This document shows, one piece after another, positions 23,101 to 37,233 of a stretch of 64,000 nucleotides of DNA (position 1 is the first letter of the stretch; each line of letters begins with the position of its first letter). A program made the position numbers and the translations under genes. Origin of the DNA: Siphlonurus alternatus (lineage: Eukaryota > Arthropoda > Insecta > Ephemeroptera > Siphlonuridae); the NCBI GenBank assembly GCA_949825025.1, contig OX463783.1, positions 18,519,533 to 18,583,532 of the forward strand. Direction: 5' to 3'. The notes beneath the pieces are model-generated. The model did no database searches, was not told where the DNA came from, and saw only the letters and a program-made list of their open reading frames with translations.

Positions 23101-25647
23101 ACCGACTGCTCTGATAGCTGCAGTTATCGTGGCTGCTTTAATACACATAAGTAACAAAATAATCATATAACTCGCAGGCTCATACTAAAATGTTTTTATT
23201 TTTATAATGTTCAGTTTAATTATAATGTTTTTTTAATACAATTGGAGTTAGGAGTTTTTTTATTTTATTTATAATATATTTTACTTTAAGAGCTTTTAAA
23301 AAAGATTAATGAATTAAATACTTCATTTTTTTGCATGAATTAATTTATATTAAATATTTAATAAATTAGTTAAAAATTTATTAAATGCTTTAAAAAAAGT
23401 AAAAATAATATAGGAATTAATCACGTAAAAGTAACTTATAAAACTACAGGCCTCTCTGTTCATACATTTATTTCAGATGAACCATTTAATGTATGGAGAA
23501 TTAACAAGGAAAATCTTGTTCTTGATTTTCTTTTATTATACGAACAGATAAATTAGAGAAGGATAGTAATATCAAAGAGCTTAATTACATTGTAAGATCT
23601 CTGGTAATATTTAATTTAAACCATAAACGATTACACGAAATAATAATAAATGTTTATTTTACAATTCTTATAAGATAATTAAGAAATATCATAATAATTT
23701 GCATACTATAATACGATATGACCTCATAAAATTAATTACAAACTATATAATATTTTAAGTAAATTTAGAAAATTTATTATTAGTATTATTACATTACGTA
23801 ATGATAATAAAATATAAAAAAATTATAACTTTTAACTACGATTTGTTGAATCACAAATCAATGTGATTCAACAATGTATACTAATTACAAAATAAATATA
23901 ATTATTCATATATAATACATCATTAACATATGACCTTATAACCATTTATATAAAATTTCTAATCGTTTATAATGTTATAATATTTCCAAAATTCATAACA
24001 TATTCTCACAAGTATAATTATGTAGATTCTGATGTTGTGTTAGCAAGGCCAAGAAAAAATAGTTCATACTTATTATTAATAATAATAATAATATATTAAA
24101 AGAGTTTCCTTTGAGAGTTTTTTTACTTTAAAATATGTATGTATTTTAAAAATGTAATTTTCAAAGTAACAATAAAATTATAACTTTACTATATAATTAT
24201 AATAATAGAAACATATATAGTGTAAAAAAATGGAAAAAAAAGGTAATGTATTCTTATATATTATATATCAAATTTATATTGTAAAAAAAGTAAACTAGTA
24301 CAAAAAGTGTAGAGAACTAATTTTGATAATTAGTTTCGAAAATTATATTGTTATTTTTTGTAAAAACAAACCAACATTACTTCCTTTACAAATTTATTAT
24401 AAAAAGAAACACCGGGCCATGCAGTGAATAAGTTTTTTTTATTAATTGTTTCTTATCCCACAATGTTTTTTTTTATATTAAATTGAGAATTGATTTTTAA
24501 AAAAAGCATTATATAATAATTTCTCCTTGTTTTTATCTTTTGTAATAGATACGGAAATTTCTAATAGAGCAATGAACCTTTTGTATGGTTATAATATAAC
24601 AAAAAACTGTGTTTAAAGAAAATATGAAACAATTTTAGAGCATTTAGTTTTATATATCAATTTTAAATTCGTCTCAGTGTATATTAAATACGGTAGTAAA
24701 ATCTTTAGGTGAGACAAGTAACCGCAAGTAAATAAAATGTTTTTTTTATCTTAACCACACTTTTCAATGTGGTTTTAGCAAAAAAATATCGTATTCACAG
24801 TTGAAATTTATGTTTTTTTAAAATACAGCACTTTACACAAAAAAAATCAGTTTTTATAATTATGTTTTACGGACCATTACAATGAATATTATATTGAGGT
24901 TCAAGATGTTAAAAGCCACGATGTCAAATACGATAGAATTTGTATTTTTATTGCATAAAATTTTAACTTACAAGAAAATAAAATCTCCGCACAAACAAGC
25001 GGAATTGATTTTTTTATAAGGAAAACTTGGCAATAAATAACAAAAAAATGTACCATTTTGAACGCAAAATACTTTCCATTACATGAATAATATACAACAT
25101 GTAAGAATGTTTCGTTTATTGAGCTGCAAATATGACATATAAATATTATTTTGAACATTTATTTTATTCCTCAGCATAATATAAAATTATACACAGTCTT
25201 CTATTTATTAATACATAGAATAAATTTAAAGCATGATTTGTGTACATGTTCCAGTATTTTGAAATATGAGCAGATCGATGGACTTCTTCTAATTAAATTA
25301 GCAAAAACTCTACAATGTACTCCATAAATCTAAGAATTTGATTCTATCAATAAATTTATTATTTTATTTGTTACTTTAAATGAAATTTACACTGCTCTAA
25401 AATTTTCAAGCATTTCAATGTTCAAAATAACTAATTAATATATATTTGGATTCAATAACTAGCCTCTAAAGTATCAAAGTTATAATACAATATAGTTTGT
25501 ATATATTATAAAAGAGTAATTAAAGCTTTATAATTTACTTGTTTTAAACAAAATAGTTCTTGCGTAAAAAAAAAATGTCAAAAATCAGACTCGTTATCTC
25601 GAAAAGCTCATAATTAAGGTTCTCCATTAATTTACATGTTGTTCCAG
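20153..25647 (+). other. intron 1 of the pipe-like gene
   Basis: The intron starts GTAAGA and ends TTGTTCCAG. Its content is AT-rich, without a recognised mobile element. One open frame with a hydrophobic tail (22997-23170) is listed separately. A perfect 11-bp stem TGTTGAATCAC (23844-23854) / GTGATTCAACA (23863-23873) is the only clear hairpin. Assignment as an intron depends on exon 1 being correct. Confidence 0.55.
22997..23170 (+). other. exon-like open frame with a hydrophobic segment
   Basis: Within intron 1 a GC-richer patch contains an open frame of 57 codons ending in TAA at 23168-23170. Its second half reads SNLQIPTALIAAVIVAALIH, a plausible membrane segment of about 17 residues preceded by polar and charged residues. 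Its frame could join exon 1 if an AG at 23018-23019 were used as acceptor, but the polypyrimidine tract there is poor and no strong donor follows. It may be an alternative anchor exon, a decayed exon or chance. The family is not recognised. Confidence 0.2.
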
Positions 25648-25781
25648 GCCGAGTGAGCTGCTGGCTCTGATGGCCATCTCCACCACGCTGTTTCTCTTCC
25701 TGCACACGCACAACCTGCAGGGAAGGCTGAAGGAGATCGAAGAGTCTGCGGCAGCCGCCAGCAGTCGAGCCTCAGGAGCTG
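25648..25781 (+). CDS. pip: pipe-like sulfotransferase, exon 2 (signal anchor and stem)
   Basis: The exon is bounded by acceptor TTGTTCCAG and donor G|GTGAGT. After one base completing the previous codon it encodes 44 residues: PSELLALMAISTTLFLFLHT at the start, then NLQGRLKEIEESAAAASSRASGA-type stem. Residues about 20-34 of the joined protein form a single membrane-spanning segment, followed by a charged, Ala/Ser-rich linker. This is the usual type II layout of Golgi sulfotransferases: short cytosolic tail, one anchor, luminal stem, catalytic domain. The GC content is well above the surrounding DNA. The exon ends with one base of a split Gly codon that matches exon 3. The exon itself carries no family-specific motif. 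Confidence 0.75.
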
Positions 25782-25805
25782 GTGAGTCATCATTGAGCAC
25801 CGTTA

Positions 25806-25991
25806 AGGTGTATTTACATGACCGCGATTTACCATCGTATTTCATAGTAAAATCGCTAACAATATTGCGCTTCATGCATGGGGGTGAAATTGCAACATCA
25901 ACAAAGATATCACTGCCATAAGGTTTCACAGCAAGTGTATGCATGCAATCGCATCGCATTGCTCTTAAAATTTAATCATGTAAATTCACCT
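25806..25991. mobile_element. MITE 24 bp downstream of the exon 2 donor
   Basis: Imperfect terminal inverted repeats, AGGTGTATTTACATGA at 25806 and its complement TCATGTAAATTCACCT ending at 25991, enclose 186 bp with no coding capacity. Internal GC-rich words such as GCGATTT and GCAATCGCATCGCATTGC are typical of small DNA transposon derivatives. No clear target duplication is seen. Confidence 0.5.
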
Positions 25992-30307
<4,316 letters not shown>

Positions 30308-30381
30308 GTTTAATGCGTATCCGTTGACAACGCCTCATAACAATAACATATTATCCGTCGTCAACGGATACGCATTTAAAC
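30308..30381. repeat. palindromic hairpin element
   Basis: GTTTAATGCGTATCCGTTGAC at the left and its complement at the right (one base longer) form a stem of about 21 bp, with a further weak ACAACG / CGTCGT pairing and a loop rich in A and T. The GC-rich stem stands out in this region. It is probably a tiny foldback or MITE derivative. Confidence 0.6.
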
Positions 30382-31042
30382 GTAGTGATGACTGATGACT
30401 TATTTATCATTAAAATTTAATTATCATTTATGATATTATGACTAATTAATTTATATACACTCGTTTCAAGATAAAAATCTATAAATACAGATTAAATGGG
30501 AGATGTCTATTAACATATGTTCTTGACCGCACAAAAGAAAGTTGATAACAGTGATGTGAGTGATAAGAAAGAAGAAAGATAATAAAAACGTTGCCATCCC
30601 CATAATAATAACATAGGAATAATAAGGGCATTTTCTCTTTTCATCTCTCCTAACAAATTTTAAGATTATTTATATTTTATTGTTTGAATGAATAAAAAAA
30701 CAAGCTTGACAGACATGTATACCCAAGAATGTATTGATATGTCCCTACAACATATTACAACGAAACTTGAAAGTTTTCAAAATACCACATCAGTATATGA
30801 TGAATTATTATCTTAATCATATTTTATGGTATTAATTTTTTATAAAAACTTGTATTTACGATTTATTTAATAACTTAAATAAACACTGGTAATAAATTAT
30901 TCAATATACATGTAATACCGTTATTACAATATAAACATAAAGTAATCTTATGTAAACTAAGGAACGTAACAGTATACGTACTGTAGACCTTGGGACAGCA
31001 CGAACTTTACCCTTGCCTCACTACACTGGCCGTCATATTCAA

Positions 31043-31431
31043 TTAAGGTAGAGATAACACGGATCAGCTGGCCCAATGCTAAAAAAAATCCCATTCATGA
31101 AAATTATGAAAAAAATATAAAATGTTCTCCTCTGCATCCCCTATCAGTAGGTAAAATATCAGGTTTACAAAAACGAGCTAGTTTTCGAGTAATTAATTTT
31201 TAAAGTTCTCTAATTTAACATGGAGAAATGGAACTTCTATGTTAAATTAGTCAACTTTAAAAATTAATAACTCGAAAACTATAGCTCGTTTTTGCAGTAT
31301 GCAAAAATCAGGTATGCCTGATATTTTACCTACTGATGTAGAGGAGAACATTTTAATTTTTTTTTTCATAATTTTTATGAATGGGATTTTTTTAGCATTG
31401 GGCCAGCTGATCCGTATTATCTCTAACTTAA
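31043..31431. mobile_element. foldback family copy A (complete)
   Basis: Both arms carry the word string ATCAGCTGGCCCAATGCTAA and its complement, followed by CCCATTCATGA, CTACTGATAGGGG-like and CGAGCTAGTTTTCGAG-like words. The centre is at about 31225. The element is bounded by TTAA on both sides. Weaker complementarity continues outward to about 30962 and 31490, which suggests a larger ancestral element. It has no coding capacity. Copies B, C and D lie at 32686, 49396 and 55239. Confidence 0.8.
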
Positions 31432-32685
31432 AGCAGGAGTAAAATTCGTAGTGTCCAGAAGTGTACGTACATCTGTACTGTACTTCTGCTTTGTTTGGGA
31501 GCGTTATCACGCAGCCCATATAGTCGTGATGAAATTGAAATTCAAAGTTTGACCAGAAAGGATGCTCTTCTTACAAATTAAAAATCCATCTCTTTGAATG
31601 AGCACCAGCAAATAAGGTAGGAGTTAAATTCATGCTGTTCCGAGGTGTACAACTCTGGAAACTAGGAACGTTATACTTTTTAAAACTCATCACAGTCATC
31701 ACTTATAGACTATAAGTTATAGTCCATGCAGGCGATCGAGGTACAATTTATCTCATTTAATTTGTTTTAATATATTGTATCAAATTCTTACGGTTCCTAA
31801 AATTATACAAATATGCATACCGGCTATATATCTCACTGAACTGAAAGATTTAAATAATTTAATTTAAATTACAAATTTAAATTAACTTAATTTAATTAAA
31901 ATTTATATTTAAATTAAGCAAAGTAACGTTCTGAATTTATTTATTTGAATGTCATTAGCTGTACACTTTCTATATGATTTATCATGTTTGTTAAGTTTTA
32001 TTTTTTTTGTAATGTAATTTCTCCGACCTTGCAAATGTACATGGAGTGCTCTTAACTCAGCATGTCATTTTCAATTTGGTCACGTGGGTGTCTGCCATCT
32101 GTGTTAGTAATTTGTGATGACGTCATCAAGTGAGAAGTGAAGTACAATTTTGTGTCTGTTAAAAACACGCTGAATTTTAACATTATGATTTTTATTATAA
32201 ACGTTTACATAATTTTTAGATTAATTGCAAATTTTATTTTCGCCACGTTTCGTCATAAATCATTTTAATGTAACAGGTTTGCTCAAGTCTGTTGTTGTTT
32301 TTTTACTTAAGCAGTATTTTTTTTTTCTTCTTGTCATAATAGGATGACAACATCTGCATGAAATTTTAAATGCATATTTGGATAGAGGACATCGATTTTT
32401 GACATTTTTTGCAGATCTTTTTCAACCCTGTGACTCTCTTAAAATCATGTGACGTCATAGTCACGTACGCAAATATTTAACACGCAAGCTTTAATTGGGA
32501 AAGACACTACATGACTATGACGTCACAGTGTTTTGGAGCATAATTTTAAAGGGTTTCAAAATAATAAAAATAATATGAAAAAATATGACAATACTTAATA
32601 ACTCAAAAACCCTCTACATATGCAATAAAAACGTTCATGTAGGCTGTCATTTGCATATCAATTTTATTTACATTAGTTTATTAAA
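31432..32685. other. intronic stretch with CRE-like motifs
   Basis: No gene is recognised. Three TGACGTCA octamers (32118-32125, 32450-32457, 32518-32525) lie here, the last two inside an imperfect inverted repeat. A DNA segment at 31431-31520 is the inverted partner of the outer part of copy A. Confidence 0.5.
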
Positions 32686-32881
32686 TTAAGGGTAAGGTAA
32701 CACGCCCAATGTTAAAAACAAATCCTACACATAAAAATTATGTACAAAATTTAATTTGTTCACCTCTATATATACATCCCCTATCAGTAGCTAAAGTATC
32801 AGGTAAACAAAAACGAGCTAGTTTTTAAGTTATGTATTTTTAAAGTTGACTAATTTAACATAAAAGTTCAATATCTCCGTG

Positions 32882-32885
<4 letters not shown>
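32686..32885. mobile_element. foldback family copy B (left half only)
   Basis: It begins TTAAGGGTAAGGTAACACGC and continues with the family words CCTATCAGTAGCTAAAGTAT and AAACGAGCTAGTTTTTAAG, ending near the family centre just before a run of 34 A. The second arm is missing, so this is a truncated copy. Confidence 0.7.

Positions 32886-32886
<1 letters not shown>

Positions 32887-32920
<34 letters not shown>
32887..32920. repeat. poly(A) run
   Basis: A run of 34 A directly follows the truncated foldback copy B. It may be a simple homopolymer expansion or the tail of an unrecognised retroposed piece. Confidence 0.9.
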
Positions 32921-32922
<2 letters not shown>

Positions 32923-33334
32923 ATTAGTTATAGGAAATCATGGAAGAAACTGTATTCAAAGTATTAACTGTATGCAGTATACAAAACTTTTTTAACTTTT
33001 TTATTTCCATATTAAAAGTGTTACCTCTACATCCAGCATACCATTAATGCCGTTGTTTTACCATTTATCTCACAAACACTGTATATATATTATAATAAAT
33101 AAAAGTTAAATTTCTTGGAACCGGTAATGCTGTATAGTTGTATAGTACATATATAAATTTAATAAATTATAATAACTTAATTTTCAACGTAATAAAAATT
33201 AAAAATAATGTCTGAGAATAATTTTTTATAAGTAAAGCTAATTAAATAAAAATGCTATAAACAGACAATGAGAGTTTGTGAGTGCTTTAATAATTATATA
33301 ATTATAAACAATGATATACACATTTATTTTTATA

Positions 33335-33347
33335 TTGAAATAATTTC
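33335..33347. repeat. target-site duplication of the LINE, left copy
   Basis: TTGAAATAATTTC abuts the 3' tail of the retrotransposon. The identical 13-mer lies at 39387-39399 on the other side. Confidence 0.9.
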
Positions 33348-33363
33348 GATTGATTGATTGATT
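33348..33363 (-). repeat. tetranucleotide 3' tail of the LINE
   Basis: Four perfect GATT units on the + strand (AATC on the element strand) lie between the 3' UTR and the target-site duplication. Tails of short tandem repeats rather than poly(A) are known for I-type elements and arise during target-primed reverse transcription. Confidence 0.85.
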
Positions 33364-33531
33364 TATATTTTGGGGCAATTGACACATTTTGGTCATGTAT
33401 GCCCCCAGCGCGGCCTTTAAGAGACCGCAGATTTTTGACTGTTTCCCATATGGGATTTTATTTCTTTGTTTATTGTGTCTATGTTTTTATTTTCTTTGTT
33501 TTTCTCGTTTCTTTTCTTTGTTTGTTTCTGT

Positions 33532-36500
33532 TTACAGCTCTCTTCGTAGGTTCGCCTTAGTGGTGAACTCTAAGATGCGCTGCACTGCTTCCTCGTCGTT
33601 TGCGAGAACCTCTTTAGTGGAGCCTGTCATTTTGCAGGTCCTTCTTTCTTCCACGTAGTGGCGACAGTCCGTGAGGATGTGGTCCACTGTCAGTTCTTCG
33701 GCACAGGTTGCACACAGAGGAGGGGCTTCGTGCTCCATGAGGTGGCCGTGTGTCAGCCTGGTGTGTCCGATGCGCAGTCTGGCGAGGATGACCTCGTCCC
33801 TGCGGTTCTTTCTGTAGCTGGTCTGCCATGCGCGTGGCATTTCCTTGATGTTCCGCAGTTTGTTGTCATATGTGACCTCTTGCCACGATGCTTCCCATCT
33901 CCTTTGGATGTCCAGTTGTAGCGAGTTGCGGAAGTCGTCTGATGTGATCTCCTCCGAGTCCCAGTCCTCTTTCTCAGAGGCTCGCTTTGCGGCTTTGTCT
34001 GCAGCCTCATTTCCAGGGATTCCAGCATGGCCGGGTACCCAGAGGAAAGAGACGTATTTGTCCTGGTTCGCCAACTGGTAGAGACAATCTTGGATTTTCT
34101 TTGCCAGTGGATTCTTGGGGAATGTTTTCTGAATTGTCTGGAGGCTACTGAGGGAGTCGGTACAGATCATAATGGATCTGTCGTCTCTTTCCAAACAGTG
34201 CTCGAGAGCTTTCCAGATGGCGTACATTTCTGATGTGAATACACTTGTTTGCTCACGCAGGCAGTATCCATGTTCTTCGTTGTTGATGACGAAGGCACAG
34301 CCAACGTCATCGTCCTTCTTTGAGCCGTCGGTGAAGACCAGAGTGTAGTCTCTGTACTGGTCTATCACTTCTGAGTAAATGCCCCTGTAGAGTAAGGGGT
34401 CTGTACTGTCTTTTTTGTTGTTTGCCAGGTCAAGTCTCACGCGTGGGCGTGGAATTTTCCACGGTGCAATCGAGCTTGGTGCCTGGTTGTACACAGCGGG
34501 GAGATAGTGGATTCCCATGTCTCCTGTGAGAAGTTCCCTCGCCCGGATGCCCAGAGGCCTTGTTGTTTTATGTCTTTGGAGGTATTTATTCCTGTGCTTT
34601 GGTTTGAAGACGCACTCGAATGTTGTGTGCTGTGGCTTGCTAAGAAGACTCGCGATGTAGTTGCAAGTTAGCAAGTCTCGCCTGCTCTTGAGTGGTGGTT
34701 CTCCAGCCTCTGCACAGAGGCTTTCTATTGGGCTAGAGCGAAATGCTCCTGTGGCCAGCCTCAGTCCAGTGTTGTGGACTGGGTCAAGCGTTTTGATATA
34801 TGACGGTCTAGCTGAGTTGTAGATTATTGCTCCATAGTCTAGCTTGGAACGAACCAGGGCCCGATAGAGTCGTAAGAGTACCACTCGGTCAGCACCATAG
34901 GACTTTCCACTCAAGACACGGAGAAGGTTAAGTGGCTGTTGGCATTTTGCCTTCAGGCTTCTAAAATGGGGCCTCCACGACAATTTGCTGTCGAAAATGA
35001 GTCCCAGAAAGCGGACAGTATCAGAGCATGGGATCGGAATTCCTCCCATCTGGAGCTCAGGCTCTGGTTGCACACCACGCAGTCTGTGGAAGTGGACCAC
35101 AGTGGTTTTCTGCGCAGAGAATTTGAATCCGTTGGATCTGCTCCACCTGAACAGTTTGTTGATGCACATTTGAAGTTGTCGTTGAGCCGTCCTCAGAAGT
35201 TTTGCTGCGCAGTAGATGATGAAGTCATCCACATACAGCGAACTCCTGATGGGGTGACTGACATTGCGAACGATGCTGTTGATCGCCACAGCGAACAATG
35301 TTACACTCAGCACCGATCCTTGGGGGACGCCAGTCTCCTGGGCTCGTTGATCAGAGATGGTGTTACCAACACGTACTGAAAAGACTCGGTCCTTCATGAA
35401 CTCTCGGATGAAGACTGGCATGTGACCGCGCAGTCCCCATTCATGGAGGGTCTTGAGTATTCCGTGTCTCCAGGTCGTGTCGTAAGCCTTTTCCATGTCG
35501 AAAGACACGGCTACGAGGTGTTCTTTGTTGAGGTAGGCGTTCTGGATCTCGTTTTCGAGTTTCACCAGGTTGTCGGTAGTAGAGCGATGTTGTCTGAACC
35601 CACATTGCTCATTGGAGAGAAGGTCATGTTTTTCAGCGAACCACACCAGGCGCTTGTTGACCATTCTTTCCATCACTTTGCAAAGGACAGAAGTGAGGGC
35701 GATTGGGCGGTAGCTCTTCGGATCGATTTTGTTTTTGCCGGTTTTGTAGATCGGGATGACGATGGCTTTTTTCCACAGTTGTGGGAAAATGCCTTCGAGC
35801 CAGATTCGGTTGTACATCTGGAGAAGTTGAACAGACGCTTGATTGTTCAGGTGTCGTAACATCTCTATGTGGATTTGATCTTGGCCAGGAGCTGAGCTCT
35901 TGGCATCTTTGAGTGCTGCCTCCATCTCCCACATGGTGAAAGGATGATTGTAGTCCAGGTCTTCTCTTGTGGAGAAGTCGGGTGGTCTACTCTCTGCCCT
36001 GTCCTTGTGAGGGATGAATGCTGGGTCATAGTTAGTTGGGTCTGAGATTGAGGAGAATGTGTCTGCCAGAATGTTAGACACTGCCTCTGGTGTTGTCTCT
36101 ATTACTCCATTGACTTCAAGAGCAGGGATGGCCATGCATGTGCTCTTTCCATCAATTTTGCGGATCTTGTCCCAGACTTCCTTGACAGGAGTCGTGGAGT
36201 TGACTGAAGATACGTAGCTTTGCCAGGAGGCCTTCTTTGCCTCCCTGATAATTTGTCTTGCGTTGGCTCGGCATATTCGGAACCATTCGACATTTTCTGG
36301 TGTTGGGCGTTTCTTGCATCGTCGGAGCGCTCTCCTACGCTCTCGAATCGCCTCTTTGCATTCTGGTGTCCACCAGGGCACTGGTATTTTCCCAGGCCTG
36401 GTGTTTGTCTGTGGGATGGTGTCCAAAGCTGCCGCCAAAAGTGCGTTGGTAAATGCTTCCACCATTTCGTCTATTCCCTGAGTGGGATCCCACGGGACCT

Positions 36501-37224
36501 GGGCTTGCTCAGTGTATCTGGGCCAGTCAGCTTTATCAAGGCGCCACTTTGGTGCACGCTCTTGTCGTATTTCATTTTCTAACATTTCTGTTACTATTGG
36601 GTAGTGGTCACTACCGTAGGTGTCATGGTATGCTCGCCACTCCAGTTGGGGAGCAAGTCGTGTAGTGCAGATGGTCAAATCAATTGCAGAGTGCGTGCCA
36701 GTAGCCATCGTCACATGTGTTGGTTCTCCTGTGTTGAGGATGGTGAGGCTCTCGATGTTCACAAACTGCTCAAGTATACGCCCTCGCTGGTCGATGCGGT
36801 CACATCCCCAGACGGTGTTGTGAGCGTTCAAATCTCCCAAGAGGATGTACGGCTTGGGGAGTTGGTGCACAAGGGCAACGATCTGCTGTTGTGTTACATT
36901 TACATTCGGTGGAAGATATATGTTGCAGATGCATACCTTGTGAGGAATGAGCATCTGCACCGCAACTACTTGAAGTTCCGTGACTAGTGGCACTTCCTGC
37001 GAGAAGGCGTCATTGCGAGCAAATGTCGCGACTCCCCCACAGGCAATGTCGCCATCCACGTAGTCTTTTCTGTAGCATGTGTAATTCTTCAATTTTGCAT
37101 CTTGTGTAGGCTTAAGCCTAGTTTCCTGTAAGCAAATGGCAAGAGGGTTATTCTGAGACATTAGAAGGCTCAGGCCTTCACGTTGTCTGTAAAAACCGTT
37201 CATATTCCATTGAAGGGTAGCCAT
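33532..37224 (-). CDS. LINE ORF2: endonuclease, reverse transcriptase, RNase H
   Basis: This 1230-residue polyprotein nicks the target and copies the element RNA in the nucleus. Residues 1-215 form an APE-type endonuclease: WNMNG at 6-10, QET at 33-35, GDLNAHN at 130-136, SAIDLT at 179-184 and SDH at 205-207. The reverse transcriptase spans about 430-750: SYRPIALTS at 504-512, SFDMEKAYD at 574-582, GVPQGS at 632-637 and catalytic YVDD at 664-667. RNase H covers about 955-1085 with D966, E999, D1023 and D1076, the full DEDD set, plus PGHAG at 1064-1068. A C-terminal CX2C...H...C motif lies near 1171-1187. Translation probably depends on reinitiation, since its ATG is 9 nt after the ORF1 stop. 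No stop or frameshift is present and all catalytic residues are retained. Confidence 0.95.
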   Translation of the reverse strand: MATLQWNMNGFYRQREGLSLLMSQNNPLAICLQETRLKPTQDAKLKNYTCYRKDYVDGDIACGGVATFARNDAFSQEVPLVTELQVVAVQMLIPHKVCICNIYLPPNVNVTQQQIVALVHQLPKPYILLGDLNAHNTVWGCDRIDQRGRILEQFVNIESLTILNTGEPTHVTMATGTHSAIDLTICTTRLAPQLEWRAYHDTYGSDHYPIVTEMLENEIRQERAPKWRLDKADWPRYTEQAQVPWDPTQGIDEMVEAFTNALLAAALDTIPQTNTRPGKIPVPWWTPECKEAIRERRRALRRCKKRPTPENVEWFRICRANARQIIREAKKASWQSYVSSVNSTTPVKEVWDKIRKIDGKSTCMAIPALEVNGVIETTPEAVSNILADTFSSISDPTNYDPAFIPHKDRAESRPPDFSTREDLDYNHPFTMWEMEAALKDAKSSAPGQDQIHIEMLRHLNNQASVQLLQMYNRIWLEGIFPQLWKKAIVIPIYKTGKNKIDPKSYRPIALTSVLCKVMERMVNKRLVWFAEKHDLLSNEQCGFRQHRSTTDNLVKLENEIQNAYLNKEHLVAVSFDMEKAYDTTWRHGILKTLHEWGLRGHMPVFIREFMKDRVFSVRVGNTISDQRAQETGVPQGSVLSVTLFAVAINSIVRNVSHPIRSSLYVDDFIIYCAAKLLRTAQRQLQMCINKLFRWSRSNGFKFSAQKTTVVHFHRLRGVQPEPELQMGGIPIPCSDTVRFLGLIFDSKLSWRPHFRSLKAKCQQPLNLLRVLSGKSYGADRVVLLRLYRALVRSKLDYGAIIYNSARPSYIKTLDPVHNTGLRLATGAFRSSPIESLCAEAGEPPLKSRRDLLTCNYIASLLSKPQHTTFECVFKPKHRNKYLQRHKTTRPLGIRARELLTGDMGIHYLPAVYNQAPSSIAPWKIPRPRVRLDLANNKKDSTDPLLYRGIYSEVIDQYRDYTLVFTDGSKKDDDVGCAFVINNEEHGYCLREQTSVFTSEMYAIWKALEHCLERDDRSIMICTDSLSSLQTIQKTFPKNPLAKKIQDCLYQLANQDKYVSFLWVPGHAGIPGNEAADKAAKRASEKEDWDSEEITSDDFRNSLQLDIQRRWEASWQEVTYDNKLRNIKEMPRAWQTSYRKNRRDEVILARLRIGHTRLTHGHLMEHEAPPLCATCAEELTVDHILTDCRHYVEERRTCKMTGSTKEVLANDEEAVQRILEFTTKANLRREL

Positions 37225-37233
37225 TGGAAGTTC

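Noticed and set aside
23844..23873. 11-bp perfect hairpin resembling a bacterial terminator
   Set aside because: AT-rich eukaryotic intron context without a gene end. It is noted only as a hairpin.
33614..36987. Many + and - strand frames of 60-146 codons overlapping the LINE
   Set aside because: They are shadows of the intact ORF2 in other frames. The GC-rich coding strand creates them, and none shows a domain.
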